From CALMEC01 sp031376485 (GTDB lineage: Bacteria > Actinomycetota > Thermoleophilia > Miltoncostaeales > Miltoncostaeaceae), in assembly GCA_031376485.1 (NCBI GenBank), contig JANMDV010000051.1, positions 1 through 15,991 on the forward strand: a stretch of 15,991 nt of DNA, given 5' to 3'. Below, piece after piece: positions 13,983-15,991 of the stretch (the stretch's first letter is position 1; every line of letters starts with the position of its first letter). Under the pieces are notes generated by a model. It did no database searches. It was not told the DNA's origin and saw only the letters and a program-made list of their open reading frames with translations. Position numbers and translations under genes: made by a program.

Positions 13983-15818
13983 CTACGTCGGCGTCGGGGC
14001 TCCGCGGTTCCTGTTGAGCCTCGCCCGGTCGTTCGCGAGCAGCGCGACTTTGCGCAGGCGGACGCGCTCCGGCGTGACTTCGACGCACTCGTCGTCGCGG
14101 ACGAACTCCATCGCCTGGTCCAGCGACATCGGTCGCGGTGGGATCAGGCGCACCAGCTCGTCAGCGGTCGACGAGCGGATGTTGGTGAGTTTTTTCTCCT
14201 TGGTGGCGTTGACGTCCAGGTCGTCACCCCGGCCGTTCTCGCCGATGATCGCGCCTTCGTAGACGTGCTCACCGGGCCCCACGAACAGGGTGCCACGCTC
14301 CTGCAAGCCGAACAGGGCGAACTGCGTCGTCACGCCGATGCGGTCGGCCACCAGGCTGCCGCGGGGGCGGGTTCGGATCTCGCCCATCCATGGCTCCCAC
14401 CGGTCGAAGATGTGGTGCAACAGGCCGGTCCCTCGCGTCTCGGTCAGGAATTCGGTGCGGAACCCGACAAGGCCGCGCGCCGGGATCAGGTACTCCATGC
14501 GCACCCAACCGGTGCCGTGGTTGACGATCTGCTCCAACCGCCCCTTGCGCAGCGCAAGGAGCTGGGTGACGACCCCCAACATCTCTTCGGGCACGTCGAT
14601 CGACACACGCTCAAGCGGCTCGCAGAGCTTCCCATCGATCTCGCGGGTCAACACCTGCGGCTTGCCGACGGTCAGCTCGAAGCCTTCGCGACGCATCGTC
14701 TCGACCAGCACCGCCAGCTGCAGCTCGCCGCGGCCCTGCACCTCCCAGGTGTCGGGCCGTTCGGTTGGCAGGACGCGCAACGCAACGTTGCCGACCAACT
14801 CCTGGGTCAGGCGGTCCTGCACCTGACGGGCGGTCAGCTTGGTGCCGTCGCGGCCTGCCAAGGGAGAGGTGTTGATGCCCAGCGTCATCGACAGCGACGG
14901 TTCGTCGACGTTGATCACCGGCAGCGCGACGGGGGTCTCCGGATCGGCCAGCGTCTCGCCGATCGTGACCTCGGCCAGACCGGAGATCTCGATGATCTCA
15001 CCGGGTCCGGCCGACTCGACCGGAACGCGCTCCAACTCCTCGGTGACATACAGCTCGCTGACCTTGGCCTGCTGGATCGTGCCGTCACGCCGACACCAGG
15101 CAACGGCCTGGCCCTTGGTGATCGTTCCCTCGTGTACGCGGCAGATCGCAAGGCGCCCCACGTAGGCGCTGGCGGCGAGGTTGGTCACGAGCGCCTGCAA
15201 CGGCTTGCCCTCGGAGTAGGTCGGCGCGGGGATGTAGTCGGCCAGGACCTTGAACAACGGCTCCAGGTCGGTGCCCTGGTCGTCGGTGGTCAGCGAGGCG
15301 CGCCCGGCTTTGGCGTTGCAGTAGACGATCGGGAACTCGATCTGCGTCTCGTCGGCGTCCAGGTCCAAGAAGAGTTCGTAGACCTCGTCGACGACCTCGC
15401 TGATGCGCGCGTCCGGCCGGTCGACTTTGTTGACGATCAGCACCACTGGCAGCTGCGCTTCGAGTGCCTTGCGCAGCACGAACCGCGTCTGCGGCAACGG
15501 ACCTTCGCTCGCGTCGACCAGCAGCAACACGCCGTCGACCATATGCAGGCCGCGCTCGACCTCGCCACCGAAGTCGGCGTGGCCGGGGGTGTCGACGATG
15601 TTGATCTTGAGCCCGCCGTGGCGCACGGCCGTGTTCTTGGCGAGGATCGTTATGCCCTTCTCGCGTTCCAGGTCCGTGGAGTCCATCACCCGCTCGTTGA
15701 CGTCCTGATTGGCGCGAAACGCACCCGACTGCCAAAGCATGGCGTCGACGAGCGTCGTCTTCCCATGATCGACATGGGCGACGATTGCGACGTTTCTCAG
15801 ATCATCTCGGGTAGCCAC
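13983..15818 (-). CDS. typA: Translational GTPase TypA/BipA
   Basis: 611 aa, the usual length. GTPase motifs in order: G1 AHVDHGKT (14-21), G2/switch I around LEREKGITI (about 49-57), G3 DTPGH (about 74-78) and G4 NKVD (about 129-132). Elongation-factor-like domain 2 follows, with GRLAICRVHEGTI, and then the BipA-specific C-terminal part, including LTRQVQDRL-like LTARQVQDRL, GRGELQLAVLVETMRREGFE, PEEMLGVVTQLLALRKG, MEYLIPARGLVGFRTEFLTE and the region around IRSSTADELVRLIPP. The protein acts on the 70S/50S ribosome and is linked to ribosome assembly and stress growth. GTG 15818 is chosen because the family starts just before RNVAIVAHVDHGKTT; a longer frame reaches 15869 but has no homology. 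A TACCAT -10-like box 8 nt upstream and no Shine-Dalgarno suggest a leaderless mRNA. It diverges from the tRNA-Glu gene. Confidence 0.97.
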   Translation of the reverse strand: MATRDDLRNVAIVAHVDHGKTTLVDAMLWQSGAFRANQDVNERVMDSTDLEREKGITILAKNTAVRHGGLKINIVDTPGHADFGGEVERGLHMVDGVLLLVDASEGPLPQTRFVLRKALEAQLPVVLIVNKVDRPDARISEVVDEVYELFLDLDADETQIEFPIVYCNAKAGRASLTTDDQGTDLEPLFKVLADYIPAPTYSEGKPLQALVTNLAASAYVGRLAICRVHEGTITKGQAVAWCRRDGTIQQAKVSELYVTEELERVPVESAGPGEIIEISGLAEVTIGETLADPETPVALPVINVDEPSLSMTLGINTSPLAGRDGTKLTARQVQDRLTQELVGNVALRVLPTERPDTWEVQGRGELQLAVLVETMRREGFELTVGKPQVLTREIDGKLCEPLERVSIDVPEEMLGVVTQLLALRKGRLEQIVNHGTGWVRMEYLIPARGLVGFRTEFLTETRGTGLLHHIFDRWEPWMGEIRTRPRGSLVADRIGVTTQFALFGLQERGTLFVGPGEHVYEGAIIGENGRGDDLDVNATKEKKLTNIRSSTADELVRLIPPRPMSLDQAMEFVRDDECVEVTPERVRLRKVALLANDRARLNRNRGAPTPT

Positions 15819-15826
15819 GGCGGCGC

Positions 15827-15832
15827 ATGGTA
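15827..15832 (-). promoter_or_regulatory. Probable -10 element, leaderless start of typA
   Basis: TACCAT on the minus strand, 8 nt upstream of GTG 15818 with no Shine-Dalgarno in between. It resembles the TACCGT box before the aminotransferase gene. No clear -35 is seen. Confidence 0.4.
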
Positions 15833-15879
15833 GCGGGCCGCGACCGAAACGCCCGGACGTCGCACCCATCCGGGCCGTC

Positions 15880-15885
15880 TATCAT
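15880..15885 (+). promoter_or_regulatory. Probable -10 element of the tRNA-Glu gene
   Basis: TATCAT lies about 29 nt upstream of the mature tRNA 5' end, a suitable distance for a short precursor leader. No convincing -35 hexamer lies 16-18 nt upstream. Confidence 0.35.
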
Positions 15886-15914
15886 GCTCCGCGGTGCCAG
15901 TCACGCACCGCCGC

Positions 15915-15987
15915 GCCCCCATCGTCTAGCGGCCTAGGACACTGCCCTTTCAAGGCGGCGGCACGGGTTCGAATCCCGTTGGGGGTA
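15915..15987 (+). tRNA. tRNA-Glu (anticodon TTC)
   Basis: A 73-nt cloverleaf can be folded by eye. The acceptor GCCCCCA pairs with TGGGGGT (first pair G-T) and is followed by discriminator A (15987). The D-arm region is TCGTCTAGCGGCCTAGGAC. The anticodon stem CTGCC/GGCGG encloses loop CTTTCAA, with TTC at positions 34-36. The T-arm is ACGGG-TTCGAAT-CCCGT. The gene does not encode CCA (TTCC follows). It reads GAA and, by wobble, GAG codons. It is transcribed away from typA and may head a tRNA cluster beyond the window edge. Confidence 0.97.
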
Positions 15988-15991
15988 TTCC

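Noticed and set aside
13614..15833. Plus-strand open frame of 739 codons
   Set aside because: It runs antisense to the unmistakable typA gene, and its text is Gln/Arg/His/Leu-rich without motifs; a GC-driven shadow.
1..15991. CRISPR array, insertion sequence or phage genes
   Set aside because: No regularly spaced direct repeats, transposase, integrase or phage structural motifs were seen on either strand.

Overview
The window is GC-rich DNA with G/C-biased third codon positions, some GTG starts, and protein families common in high-GC actinobacteria: a HisKA_3/NarL two-component pair, an RsbW-type anti-sigma kinase, a GPGG-type mini membrane protein and a DUF2237 protein. An actinomycetote is the best guess, possibly a deep-branching one; no taxonomic marker was searched.

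Layout. 1-711 (-) is the N-terminal part of a secreted animal-type haem peroxidase that runs off the left edge. 712-1283 holds no recognisable gene. 1284-1928 (-) is an intact NarL-type response regulator. Its partner kinase (1925-2754, -) is broken: it lacks its 5' end and carries three one-base shifts. At about 2750 it abuts the last 70 codons of a type I restriction hsdM on the opposite strand. A two-gene cassette (2974-5011, -) follows: a phytoene-dehydrogenase-like FAD oxidoreductase, apparently with a CTG start, and a conserved protein of unknown function. Beyond it lies the C-terminal TPR half of a large regulator (about 5037-5944, +), also missing its 5' end. The cassette is thus flanked on both sides by the 3' ends of unrelated genes, the signature of a rearranged accessory segment.

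6012-6767 (-) is a tight three-gene operon: a 52-aa Cys/His-rich miniprotein, an RsbW-like anti-sigma ATPase and a 54-aa four-cysteine zinc-ribbon miniprotein. 6768-7218 is mostly unassigned. On the + strand follow a SAM methyltransferase (7219-7992), a DUF2237 protein (8076-8462), a 55-aa membrane protein on the - strand with a SigB/SigF-type promoter (8446-8613), a ChrA chromate transporter (8765-10030) and a class IV aminotransferase (10087-10908). 10909-11437 contains the eroded 3' end of another methyltransferase. 11438-13768 encodes a homodimeric pyruvate-dehydrogenase-like thiamine enzyme. 13769-13982 is a convergent spacer with strong palindromes. 13983-15818 (-) is the translational GTPase TypA/BipA, and 15915-15987 (+) is tRNA-Glu(TTC).

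The long genes are all intact, while indels are confined to fragments that are already truncated. Gene decay therefore explains them better than poor sequence, though a low-quality patch at 2190-2690 cannot be excluded. The most unusual items are the anti-sigma operon with its two metal-binding-like miniproteins, the stress-sigma promoter in front of the mini membrane protein, and the mosaic of broken genes around the FAD cassette.
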